Shown here: positions 1-7,921 of the stretch, one piece after another | How positions within the stretch are numbered: position 1 is the first letter of the stretch | Layout: each line of letters begins with the position of its first letter | Source of the DNA: Chryseobacterium sp. CH25 | GTDB lineage: Bacteria > Bacteroidota > Bacteroidia > Flavobacteriales > Weeksellaceae | NCBI RefSeq assembly: GCF_004119455.1 | Contig: NZ_NRQT01000014.1 | Location: 44,486 to 108,485, forward strand | DNA: 64,000 nucleotides | Reading direction: 5' to 3' | Made by a program: the position numbers and the translations under genes | The notes under the pieces: generated by a model | The model's input: only the letters and a program-made list of their open reading frames with translations | Told to the model about the DNA's origin: nothing | Databases searched by the model: none

Positions 1-474
1 TGATGCACTTGATTTTACTGAAGCAAAAACAGTTTTAAATGGAATAGGATTTTTCCTGATACCGAAATTAGATGAAATATATCCATCTGTAGGCATTCCT
101 AATGGAACCTGCATTAGTTTTTTCTGTAGGTCCATCAGATACTGACTGTATCGGTTGGCTTGTTTGGAAAGATAAATAGAATTGGCAATACTGTCCTGAT
201 CAAGCATCATTAGCTTTTCATTGGAGATGTCCTTAGACTTCAGGAAAGAGTTCAGTTGGGCAACTGTCTGATCTACAAGAGTAAGATCAGTTTTCATTTT
301 CAGATAATCTACACTGTCTTTTTCAGTGTTTATTTTTACAAGGTTCACTTCATAATTTTTGTCATCCTTCTCTGAGAAAAGTTTGGCAATAAAGATACCT
401 TGTGCAAAAACTACTAATAAAAGTCCTCCCAGGAGAATGTTTACGTTCTTCTTGCTGTTTAGAAATTTTTTCAT
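1..474 (-). CDS. M23-family metallopeptidase, N-terminal part (runs off window)
   Basis: The minus-strand reading frame is open from an ATG at 474 to the window edge (158 codons). The product starts MKKFLNSKKNVNILLGG followed by a hydrophobic anchor at about residues 12-28, then a Lys/Glu/Asp-rich, probably coiled-coil stretch. The last visible residues include the sequence GYISSNFGIRKNPI, which is the typical entry into the LytM/M23 peptidase domain of murein hydrolases. The catalytic His/Asp residues lie beyond the window. It would be an inner-membrane-anchored periplasmic cell-wall endopeptidase. It is divergent from gpsA across about 225 bp. Family assignment is inferred from the short domain entry and the topology. 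Confidence 0.72.
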   Translation of the reverse strand, partial: MKKFLNSKKNVNILLGGLLLVVFAQGIFIAKLFSEKDDKNYEVNLVKINTEKDSVDYLKMKTDLTLVDQTVAQLNSFLKSKDISNEKLMMLDQDSIANSIYLSKQANRYSQYLMDLQKKLMQVPLGMPTDGYISSNFGIRKNPIPFKTVFASVKSSAS

Positions 475-674
475 ATTTCCTCTCTTAGAATATTTAAAAC
501 GGTTTTGAAGCTGCAAATTTAATTAAAAATAAGTTTTGTTGGTTATTCTTAATTAAAATTCAGTTTTTTCTGTATCTAACGCTTAATTGTATATTTAATT
601 GTGTAGAAGCATTCTTTTTTTCAGAAAATGGTTTTTTATCATGCCTTAAAGCATTCTGTTAAATCTTTGTTTAA

Positions 675-682
675 TATATTTG
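675..682 (+). promoter_or_regulatory. Bacteroidetes-type -7 box TATATTTG before gpsA
   Basis: TATATTTG matches the TAnnTTTG -7 consensus and lies 18 nt before the ATG at 700. It argues that the in-frame upstream ATG at 628 is not the start. No convincing -33 TTG at the usual spacing was seen. Confidence 0.5.
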
Positions 683-699
683 CAGTTCACAATCCAATT

Positions 700-1740
700 A
701 TGGCTAAAAAGAAAATTATTTCAGAATCTTCAAATCCAAAAAAAACAAAAAAGGATGTTTCTGTAGGAGTAGTGGGAAGCGGAAGTTTTGCAACTGCTAT
801 TGTAAAAATGCTTGTTGAAAATTGTAAAGTTGTGCACTGGTGTGTAAGAAGTGAATTTGTAAAAGGTGCAATTGAGCTTCGTGGACATAACCCAACCTAT
901 CTTACCGCTGCTCATTTTAACCTGAAGAACTTAAAGTTAACAACGGATATTAACGAACTTGTTTCTGCCTGTGATGTTATTGTTCTGGCAACACCTTCCA
1001 TTTATCTGTCTGATACATTGGATAAAATGACATGTGATTATTCAGATAAGATCTTTGTTTCTGCAATTAAGGGGATTATTCCTAAAGTGAATGATGTGGT
1101 AGCGCATTATCTGCGTGATGAATTTAAAATAGGTTTCAGAAACCAGGCTGTAATTGCAGGACCTTGTCATGCTGAAGAAGTGGCGATGGAAAGACTTTCT
1201 TACCTTACTGTAGCTACAGTAGAAGATGAAACAGCAGAAACACTGAAAGGAATTTTCAGCTCAGATTTCATCAAAGTACAAACCAGTAAGGATATTCTGG
1301 GAAATGAATACAGCGCGATTCTTAAAAATATTTTTGCCATAGGAGCAGGTATTGCCAGTGGACTGGGATATGGAGACAACTTCACTGCTGTCTTTGTATC
1401 TAATGCGATCCGTGAAATGGAAATTTTCCTTGAAGCAATTTATGAAGCACCAAGAGATGTAAATGAAAGTGCTTATCTGGGAGATCTTCTGGTAACGGCT
1501 TATTCACTGTTCTCAAGAAACAGAAATCTTGGAAACCTTATCGGAAAAGGATACACCGTAAAATCAGCTATTCAGTCGATGAACATGGTAGCGGAAGGAT
1601 ATTATGCCGCGCAGTCCATCTACAAAACATCAAAACAGAAGAATTTGAAATTACCGATTATTGATACCGTGTATGCCATTCTTTATGAAGGTAAAAATGC
1701 TGAAAAACAGTTTAAAAAGTTAACTGCAAAGTTGAATTAA
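700..1740 (+). CDS. gpsA: NAD(P)H-dependent glycerol-3-phosphate dehydrogenase
   Basis: The 346-residue product reduces dihydroxyacetone phosphate to sn-glycerol-3-phosphate for phospholipid synthesis in the cytoplasm. The dinucleotide-binding motif GSGSFA is at residues 26-31, after a Lys-rich leader typical of Flavobacteriia homologues. The central GPCHAEEV and the ILKNIFAIGAGIASGLGYGDN region with its catalytic Lys match the family. An in-frame ATG exists at 628, but the promoter-like box at 675-682 lies between the two, so 700 was chosen. The gene is monocistronic, followed by a clear terminator. Confidence 0.95.
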   Translation: MAKKKIISESSNPKKTKKDVSVGVVGSGSFATAIVKMLVENCKVVHWCVRSEFVKGAIELRGHNPTYLTAAHFNLKNLKLTTDINELVSACDVIVLATPSIYLSDTLDKMTCDYSDKIFVSAIKGIIPKVNDVVAHYLRDEFKIGFRNQAVIAGPCHAEEVAMERLSYLTVATVEDETAETLKGIFSSDFIKVQTSKDILGNEYSAILKNIFAIGAGIASGLGYGDNFTAVFVSNAIREMEIFLEAIYEAPRDVNESAYLGDLLVTAYSLFSRNRNLGNLIGKGYTVKSAIQSMNMVAEGYYAAQSIYKTSKQKNLKLPIIDTVYAILYEGKNAEKQFKKLTAKLN

Positions 1741-1750
1741 TAAAATAAAA

Positions 1751-1784
1751 AAATAAGGTTCCTTCATGAGAACCTTATTTTTTT
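1751..1784 (+). terminator. Rho-independent terminator after gpsA
   Basis: An 11-bp perfect stem (AAATAAGGTTC with GAACCTTATTT), an 8-nt loop and a T-run. A-rich sequence upstream means it may also stop the convergent operon that ends at 1816. Confidence 0.85.
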
Positions 1785-1815
1785 ACACTATCCGAGTAAC
1801 TGAAATGTAAGTTTT

Positions 1816-2592
1816 CTATTGGCTCATTTTTGTTATAACTAATGCCAGTGACGATCTTATATTCAGATTGCTGGCTGTAAAGCCATTTCCTGTATCAAAT
1901 TCAAATTTTTGTCGGATAGTAGTTGGTGTAGTCAGCTTTAAAAAATAGCTTCCCTGAAAGAAAGTAAATGAACTGGATAATTGGCACATTCTATTCGTTT
2001 CCGTAATGCTGGTGCCGGTTACTGCATTAATCATATAAGATTGTGTGCAAGTGAAATTTTGAGAAAGGTATTGTGTATTAGCAGTCCCGTTATTGTTATT
2101 GGCATTACTGGAGTCTACCGAATAGCGTAGAATATAAGTTCCGGCCGGTAAAGTAATAGTAGAGGTATCAGAACCTAAGGAAGCTCCTGTAATTTTATTG
2201 GCTGCCACTGTAAAATTGGTGAGGGTATTATTTGTACTTCCGGTAGGAATTAAGATACCGGAGTTAATAATTAATGACATAGCCTGAGGCTCAGCTCCAG
2301 ATATAATGATACGCTGCCATTGATCCCGAACCCATACATAATATCCTTTAGGAAAAACAGACGAACCCCCTTTATTGTAAATCATAAGACCATCTGTAGG
2401 ATTGGCAATGGGAGTTGATGTACTGTTAAGTACTGTAAGATCATATTGTGGAAATAAGACTCCTTTATTAGAGGAGTTAATATCTAAAACGCTGCTGAAA
2501 TTAGGTGTGTTTGTGTTAATACCAACCTGTGCTTTGCTGGATATAGCCAACAGTATAAAAGGTATACAAACAAGATAAATATAATTTTTCAT
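1816..2592 (-). CDS. Secreted VGINT-head protein (third gene of paralogous operon)
   Basis: 258 residues with a signal peptide (MKNYIYLVCIPFILLAISSKA) and, right after cleavage, the head QVGINTNTPNFSSVLDI followed by NKGVLFPQYDL. This head occurs at the N-terminus of many secreted Bacteroidetes proteins of unknown function. A second shared block follows, NPTDGLMIYNKG...GYYVWVRDQW. The rest is a Thr/Ser/Asn-rich, beta-rich region with no family I recognise and no obvious T9SS sorting domain. It lies 11 bp after the next paralogue, so the three genes 4543 to 1816 form one operon. Function unknown; a surface or extracellular role is inferred. Confidence 0.8.
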   Translation of the reverse strand: MKNYIYLVCIPFILLAISSKAQVGINTNTPNFSSVLDINSSNKGVLFPQYDLTVLNSTSTPIANPTDGLMIYNKGGSSVFPKGYYVWVRDQWQRIIISGAEPQAMSLIINSGILIPTGSTNNTLTNFTVAANKITGASLGSDTSTITLPAGTYILRYSVDSSNANNNNGTANTQYLSQNFTCTQSYMINAVTGTSITETNRMCQLSSSFTFFQGSYFLKLTTPTTIRQKFEFDTGNGFTASNLNIRSSLALVITKMSQ

Positions 2593-2603
2593 TGTAATAC
2601 TGA

Positions 2604-3425
2604 TTATTGGTTAAGGGCTGATCTTTGAATATCTACTTTTGCATTGGTGATAATAATCTCACCGTTATTTGGAGTAGCCCCCCCGGCTCCCAACTGATAA
2701 GTACCTCCGGCATCGTGAGCAATGGAAGGAATGAGTGTAATTGGGGTTGCTGAAGTAGTGACAAACGAGAAACTCATATTTAAAGTATGCGTTTTATTAC
2801 TTGCTATGGACTGCGCATTAATGCTTATCGTTTTACCGTATTGAGTTCCGGAAATAGGGTCAACAAGTTTTACAAGATACTGATGTAAATGAATTGGAGT
2901 ACCGCCAATTCCAGTAGTGGAAGTTTCTAAGGCCGTTCTTATATTAAGACATACATTCACCAGATATCCGCTGTTTCCAGGAAGAGTAATGGCTCCTGTT
3001 GATGTATTATAAGAAGCTCCAATATCATTAGAAACTACTGTAAAAGCTGCATCATTAAAATTTTTAAATGTACCGTTTGTAAAATTTCCCAATACAGGAT
3101 AATCTGTGATACGCTGAAGCATCATATAGCTTACCAGGTTATAAGTATCTGCCAGCTGCGTCCATCTGTTATTTTTCCAGATATAAAGCCCCGGACTGAT
3201 TGAATTTCCTTTATTATATACAATTAACCCCTGAGTAGGATTAATGACAGGGCTGATGTTATTTAATATGTCTGTAATATCAACTCTGGGTAGAAGGACG
3301 CCTTTATTGTTGGACTCAGATACTTCCAACACGGCTGAACCATTAATTGTTGTTTTCCCAATACCTACTTGCGCATATAAAGTATGTGCTATAAAAAATA
3401 ATAGCAGGATATAACTTCTTTTCAT
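2604..3425 (-). CDS. Secreted VGINT-head protein (second gene of paralogous operon)
   Basis: 273 residues with signal peptide MKRSYILLLFFIAHTLYA, then QVGIGKTTINGSAVLEV, NKGVLLPRVDI and NPTQGLIVYNKGNSISPGLYIWKNNRW. The three blocks line up with those in both neighbours, so this is a tandem paralogue. The remainder is Thr/Asn-rich and predicted beta; no catalytic motif is visible. Spacing is 11 bp on both sides. Function unknown. Confidence 0.8.
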   Translation of the reverse strand: MKRSYILLLFFIAHTLYAQVGIGKTTINGSAVLEVSESNNKGVLLPRVDITDILNNISPVINPTQGLIVYNKGNSISPGLYIWKNNRWTQLADTYNLVSYMMLQRITDYPVLGNFTNGTFKNFNDAAFTVVSNDIGASYNTSTGAITLPGNSGYLVNVCLNIRTALETSTTGIGGTPIHLHQYLVKLVDPISGTQYGKTISINAQSIASNKTHTLNMSFSFVTTSATPITLIPSIAHDAGGTYQLGAGGATPNNGEIIITNAKVDIQRSALNQ

Positions 3426-3436
3426 TTTTTGTGTTT

Positions 3437-4543
3437 TTAGAGTTGTGAAATTTTAATATAAGATCCGGTAGGAATTACATTCACAAGGTCATAGAATGTA
3501 CTGTTCTGCATTCTTCCCAGTCTTAATCTTAATCCACCAATAATGTTGGCATTAGCATTTACAGGAACGCTGTAATAATAGGACCATGTTGCTAAATGGT
3601 TGGTGTTCAGTTTTGAGACAATCGGAACTTCTTTTCTGGTATTAGTACCTGATATAAATGTATTGCTGGTGTTATTGTATACATCGTTGGTAAAGTCTAT
3701 AAAATACCCCATCAGATAATAAGTACTGCCGGTAAGAGGAGCGGTTCCGCCCTGTCCGGGTGGATTTTCCGGGGGAGAATTTAAATTAAGATTTACTTCT
3801 ACCAGATAGTTTCCCTGAGGAAGAACCAGAGAATATCCTCCTGAGCTTGGATTCTGAACAACTTTAAACCCATTGATGTTGGATACACCGGAAATGTTAG
3901 GAAGATTTACTAATAATTGTGTATTGACACCAGCTGCTGCATTATCCAGAGCTGATAAACTTCCTGTAAAATCAAGATAAGCAACTTTAGGTGTATTTTC
4001 AGCATCAATGGTACTCTGCCATTGATTTAAAGTTCCGTTGAAAATGTGTAAAGCCTTATTATTACTGTTAGTTCCACCATTAAAGCCAATAAGGGCATTG
4101 GCAGGAGAGGCTACCGGAGAACTTGTATTACTGAGGCTGGCAATATCCAGATTTGGAAATAATACTCCTTTGTTTCCGCCGGAGATGACAACCGTTGGCA
4201 CGCTGGTATATCCACTTCCGCCATTATTGATGGTAATACCGGTAAGAACACCATTCGTGATATTGGCAGTTGCACGTGCTTTTGTACCGCCATTTACAAT
4301 AGGTCCTCCACCATAAAAGTTTACAGTTGGAGCTGTAGTATATCCACTTCCGCCATTATTAATGGTAATTCCTGTTACGGCTCCGCCTGATACTGTAGCA
4401 GTGGCAGCCGCTGAAACTCCATTGAAACTTTCAATATGCAAAATTGCACTGGGGTCCGGTTTGGACGTGTTGATTCCTACACTTCCGCTTTGGGCAAATG
4501 CCACTGTTGCGAAAAATGTACTTACGAAGTTAACAATTTTCAT
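3437..4543 (-). CDS. Secreted VGINT-head protein with internal duplicated Gly-rich module
   Basis: 368 residues, first gene of the operon. Signal peptide MKIVNFVSTFFATVAFA, then SVGINTSKPDPSAILHI. In the two paralogues the head continues directly into NKGVLFP. Here about 83 residues are inserted in between, made of two copies of a roughly 35-residue unit with core TGITINNGGSGYT followed by TAPTV or SVPTV (residues 45-80 and 89-123). After residue 124 the family pattern resumes with NKGVLFPNLDI. The unit resembles Gly-rich repeats seen in phage tail and adhesin-like proteins. No sorting domain was recognised. Function unknown. Confidence 0.8.
   Translation of the reverse strand: MKIVNFVSTFFATVAFAQSGSVGINTSKPDPSAILHIESFNGVSAAATATVSGGAVTGITINNGGSGYTTAPTVNFYGGGPIVNGGTKARATANITNGVLTGITINNGGSGYTSVPTVVISGGNKGVLFPNLDIASLSNTSSPVASPANALIGFNGGTNSNNKALHIFNGTLNQWQSTIDAENTPKVAYLDFTGSLSALDNAAAGVNTQLLVNLPNISGVSNINGFKVVQNPSSGGYSLVLPQGNYLVEVNLNLNSPPENPPGQGGTAPLTGSTYYLMGYFIDFTNDVYNNTSNTFISGTNTRKEVPIVSKLNTNHLATWSYYYSVPVNANANIIGGLRLRLGRMQNSTFYDLVNVIPTGSYIKISQL
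4175..4411 (-). repeat. Two in-frame ~105-bp repeats inside the VGINT-head gene
   Basis: Copies at about 4304-4411 and 4175-4279. Nucleotide identity is highest over the segment coding for ITINNGGSGYT (shared TATATCCACTTCCGCCATTA on the + strand) and has drifted elsewhere. Confidence 0.75.
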
Positions 4544-5067
4544 CTTTAATATGTTTACGAAATAATTTTAATTAAATACAACCGGAATATGTATTAAATC
4601 AATTTAAATATACGTATAAAAAATGATTATTTTAATATTTTTATGTAAAATTAAATCTATTTAATTGTTGATTTATCAATAGAATGTGATTTTTAATATG
4701 TTTTTCTTAATTAATAATCACTTATTGTTGAAAAAGTGAATTGACGTAAACTATTATGATTAGCATATTTGAGTATGGTAAACTTAAATGAACTTTTATC
4801 AACGTAAAATAAATGGTGTATGCTGATGTGATAATTACTTACATATTGGTGAATTATGAAGAGATTAAAATAAATTGTTTTTTAATTTAAATTTCCTGTT
4901 TATCATTGTTATTATTAATCATTTCAATGCTCCGTTATTGATACTTTCCATTATATAGTGTTGTGTAATTAAGAAGTGTGTTTAGAACAAAAATTAACGT
5001 GTTAAAATCGTTAAACGCGCTTCTCTTTTTAAAACTTTTCCCGAAATTTGAACTAAAATTTAAAATT
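4544..5067 (+). other. Divergent AT-rich intergenic region
   Basis: About 520 bp between the divergent secreted-protein operon and mqo. Very AT-rich, with no supportable ORF or RNA. GAAATTTG at 5043-5050 is one base from a -7 box and may serve mqo; no good -33 box was seen. Confidence 0.4.
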
Positions 5068-6573
5068 ATGTCACAATCGCTTACAAGCAGAACACCGAAA
5101 CCTAAATACGACGTTGTACTGATAGGGGGCGGAATCATGAGCGCTACTTTAGCAACGCTGCTGCATGAATTTGATCCAAATCTTGAAATTGCTATCTTCG
5201 AAAGACTAGGAAGATTTGCCAAAGAAAGTACAGCCGCTTGGAACAACGCCGGAACAGGGCACTCCGCATTTTGTGAGCTAAATTATACACCGGAAAATCC
5301 GGATGGTAGTATTGATATCAAGAAAGCAGAAAGTATTGCAGAACAGTTTGAAATTTCAAAACAGTTCTGGGCTTATTTACTGGCAAAAGGATATATTCAG
5401 GATCCAAAGGATTTCATCAATTCCTGTCCACACATGAGTCTGGTATTTGGAGAAAAAGATGCCGAATATCTTAAGAAACGTCATGATAAAATGTCTGAAT
5501 CAGTTCTTTTCTCCGGAATGGAATTTTCTACAGATCATGATAAGCTGAGAGAATGGATTCCATTGGTAATGAGTAAAAGAAACAAATCTGAAGTAATGGC
5601 AGCTACCAAAATGGATATGGGGACGGATGTTAACTTCGGAACTTTAACAAGAAAAATGGGAAGACACCTTCTGGAAGATTCAAAAGTGGAAGTATTCCTG
5701 TATCATGAAGTAAAAGATATCAGCCCTAAGGAAGATGGAAAATGGGAAATGAAAGTGAAGGACAGAATCCACAGCCACAAGCAGGAAGTGAATGCAGACT
5801 TTGTATTCATTGGTGCCGGCGGATATGCACTTCCGTTATTGGATAGTTCAGATATTAAAGAAAGCGAAGGATACGGCGGTTTCCCGGTTTCAGGACAATG
5901 GTTGGTAACTCATAATCAGGAATTGGTAGAAAAACACCAGGCTAAAGTATATACTCAGGCTACTGTAGATGCTCCGCCAATGTCTGTTCCACACCTTGAT
6001 CTTAGAATTATTGACGGGCAAAAAGCTCTTCTTTTCGGACCTTTCGCAGGATTTTCAACCAAGTTCCTGAAAGAAGGAAGTTATCTTGATTTACCGGAAA
6101 GTGTTAATACTAAAAATTTAAAATCTTTATTTGGAGCCTGGTGGCATAATCTTCCTCTGACTAAATATCTTATTCAGCAGGTAGCAATGACCAAGTCTCA
6201 AAGAATGCAGCATTTGAGAGAATTTATCAAAGATGCTAAAGAAGAGGATTGGGAATTGAAAGTAGCCGGGCAAAGAGTTCAGATTATTAAGAAAGATGAT
6301 AAGTTAGGTGGTAAGCTGGAGTTCGGAACTGAAGTAGTGGTGAATAAAAATGGTACCATTGCTTCATTGTTGGGAGCTTCTCCGGGAGCATCTACAGCAG
6401 TAGAGGCAATGCTTACAGTTATTGAAAAATGTTTCCCTGAGAAACTTCATGGAGAATGGAAAGATAAGTTGCTGGAAATGGTTCCGTCATACGGACAAAA
6501 GCTGGCAGTGCATCCTGAACTTACTGAAAAAGTAAGAGCATATACAAAAGAAAAACTTGAGTTAGAATACTAA
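5068..6573 (+). CDS. mqo: Malate:quinone oxidoreductase
   Basis: 501 residues, a peripheral membrane FAD enzyme oxidising malate to oxaloacetate and passing electrons to quinone. The FAD-binding motif GGGIMSATLATLL is near residue 18, followed by the family signatures ERLGRFAKESTAAWNNAGTGHS and ELNYTPENPDGSIDIKKA. The C-terminus has the LLGASPGAST block of Mqo. The upstream in-frame extension (4978-5067) is low-complexity and not conserved, so MSQSLTSR at 5068 is taken as the start. Length matches the family. The gene stands alone and is followed by a palindromic repeat. Confidence 0.95.
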   Translation: MSQSLTSRTPKPKYDVVLIGGGIMSATLATLLHEFDPNLEIAIFERLGRFAKESTAAWNNAGTGHSAFCELNYTPENPDGSIDIKKAESIAEQFEISKQFWAYLLAKGYIQDPKDFINSCPHMSLVFGEKDAEYLKKRHDKMSESVLFSGMEFSTDHDKLREWIPLVMSKRNKSEVMAATKMDMGTDVNFGTLTRKMGRHLLEDSKVEVFLYHEVKDISPKEDGKWEMKVKDRIHSHKQEVNADFVFIGAGGYALPLLDSSDIKESEGYGGFPVSGQWLVTHNQELVEKHQAKVYTQATVDAPPMSVPHLDLRIIDGQKALLFGPFAGFSTKFLKEGSYLDLPESVNTKNLKSLFGAWWHNLPLTKYLIQQVAMTKSQRMQHLREFIKDAKEEDWELKVAGQRVQIIKKDDKLGGKLEFGTEVVVNKNGTIASLLGASPGASTAVEAMLTVIEKCFPEKLHGEWKDKLLEMVPSYGQKLAVHPELTEKVRAYTKEKLELEY

Positions 6574-6582
6574 ATATTAATA

Positions 6583-6644
6583 ATGAGCAATGAGTAATAA
6601 ACAATCTGAAAAGCATTACTCATTGCTCATCTCTTATTACTCAT
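6583..6644 (+). repeat. Palindromic intergenic repeat (ATGAGCAATGAGTAAT arms)
   Basis: A perfect 16-bp inverted repeat, ATGAGCAATGAGTAAT at 6583-6598 and its complement at 6615-6630, followed by a third partial arm ATTACTCAT at 6636-6644. It could fold as a long hairpin at the end of the mqo transcript, but there is no T-tract. Confidence 0.7.
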
Positions 6645-6650
6645 AAAAAG

Positions 6651-7052
6651 GTGGAAGAAATAGTTATAAAGCCGGTTATTGCAAAAGAACTCCTGGAGTC
6701 TCTTCAGACAAAAATTGAAGAAGAGAAACAGGTGATTGTACACTGTTGCTTTCCCGCATCCCCATTTTTAGGAAATTTAATCAGAATCTGGCATTCAACC
6801 TATCTTTTTGATAACCAGTCTGAGCATAGAAGCAAGATGATTCATGCAGAGAATATTTCAATTTCTCCTTATTGGACGCCTGTTCCCTTTATGAAGGATT
6901 TCTGGTTTACTTTGATCTTTTCAGGGCTGCCGAATGACTGTAAAAGTTTCGATCTTAAAGAAGTTATTCCTGAGGAAGGAGGTTTCTTTGTAGAATCCAT
7001 TAAAAGAAATTCCTCAGACGTTTATCGCGTAAAAATATCAGAATCTTATTAG
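6651..7052 (+). CDS. Conserved hypothetical protein upstream of ANT(6)
   Basis: 133 residues starting at a GTG directly after the palindromic repeat; no in-frame ATG lies near the start. No signal peptide or membrane segment. The product is acidic with a mixed alpha/beta appearance and a central HCCFPASPFLGNLIRIWHSTYL segment. I do not recognise the family. The stop codon is 2 nt before the ATG of the adenylyltransferase gene, so the two are very likely co-transcribed and perhaps translationally coupled. Function unknown. Confidence 0.7.
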   Translation: MEEIVIKPVIAKELLESLQTKIEEEKQVIVHCCFPASPFLGNLIRIWHSTYLFDNQSEHRSKMIHAENISISPYWTPVPFMKDFWFTLIFSGLPNDCKSFDLKEVIPEEGGFFVESIKRNSSDVYRVKISESY

Positions 7053-7054
7053 CA

Positions 7055-7921
7055 ATGAAGGGTAGGGATGAAAAGCTTGAACAAATTATTCACTGGGCAG
7101 AAAATAACCCGGATATCCGTGTGGCTCTCTTAACCAGTTCTTTGGTAAATCCTTATGCTCCCGTAGATAATTTTAGTGATCTTGATGTAGAACTGGTTTT
7201 TGAAAACAGAAAGGCTTACGAAGATTATAATGAATGGATCAGACTTTTCGGAGAACCAATTTCTATGATTGAAGAGGATGATGCTGTTTTTGATGGAAAA
7301 CATGCCATGAAAATGGTTTTGTACAGAGACCATATTAAAGTTGATTTTAAACTTTATCAGGTACCGGAATTTTGTGAAGAAGTGAAAAAAGATGTACTTC
7401 CGGAAGATTGGGATCTCGGATACAGGGTTTTAGTAGATAAAGATGGTCTTACCAGGGATTTGAAAGCTCCAACCTATCAATCCATCATGATCCAGCAGCC
7501 AACAGAAACAGAGTTTAAAAAGTTGCTGAATGATTTCTGGTGGGATACAACTTATGTAGCAAAATGCCTCAAAAGAGGAGATATTTTCTATGCTAAATTC
7601 ATGTCTGAAAATATATTGAGATCAGATTATCTGGTTCCTTTAATCGAATGGTATATTGCAGACTCTCATGGCTGGAATAATATAACCACTAATAAACACG
7701 GAAGGCTTTTCAAAAAATATCTCCCTACTGAATTATGGGGTAGAGTAGAAGCTACCTTTTCAGGAAGTGATATTGAGGAAAATTGGAATGCATTATTTGC
7801 TTTTGCTGACCTCGTTCATGAATTGGGAACTACTTTATCTAAAAAACTGAATTTTGAATATCCTTTTCAGCATGAAACAGATATTCGGAATTACCTTACA
7901 GAAGTAAAAGCGCTGCCTTAA
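7055..7921 (+). CDS. ant(6): Aminoglycoside 6-adenylyltransferase, ANT(6)/AadS-like
   Basis: 288 residues, normal length for the ANT(6) streptomycin adenylyltransferase family, which transfers AMP to the 6-OH of streptomycin. The nucleotidyltransferase motif is visible as SSLVNP near residue 28 followed by DNFSDLDVELVF (the Asp pair that binds Mg-ATP), and a third acidic position in HIKVDFKLY. The FWWDTTYVAKCLKRGDIFYAK block is characteristic of AadE/AadS proteins. Such genes are common as intrinsic chromosomal genes in Chryseobacterium. Base composition does not stand out from neighbours. The substrate is inferred; resistance cannot be read from sequence. Its TAA overlaps the convergent GMC stop codon. 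Confidence 0.88.
   Translation: MKGRDEKLEQIIHWAENNPDIRVALLTSSLVNPYAPVDNFSDLDVELVFENRKAYEDYNEWIRLFGEPISMIEEDDAVFDGKHAMKMVLYRDHIKVDFKLYQVPEFCEEVKKDVLPEDWDLGYRVLVDKDGLTRDLKAPTYQSIMIQQPTETEFKKLLNDFWWDTTYVAKCLKRGDIFYAKFMSENILRSDYLVPLIEWYIADSHGWNNITTNKHGRLFKKYLPTELWGRVEATFSGSDIEENWNALFAFADLVHELGTTLSKKLNFEYPFQHETDIRNYLTEVKALP

Noticed and set aside
1816..4543. Phage tail genes because of the VGINT heads and Gly-rich repeats
   Set aside because: All three have signal peptides and no other phage gene is near.
4038..4565. Pro/Val-rich + strand ORFs opposite the Gly-rich repeats
   Set aside because: Complement-strand shadow of the Gly/Thr-rich repeat codons; no start context or family.
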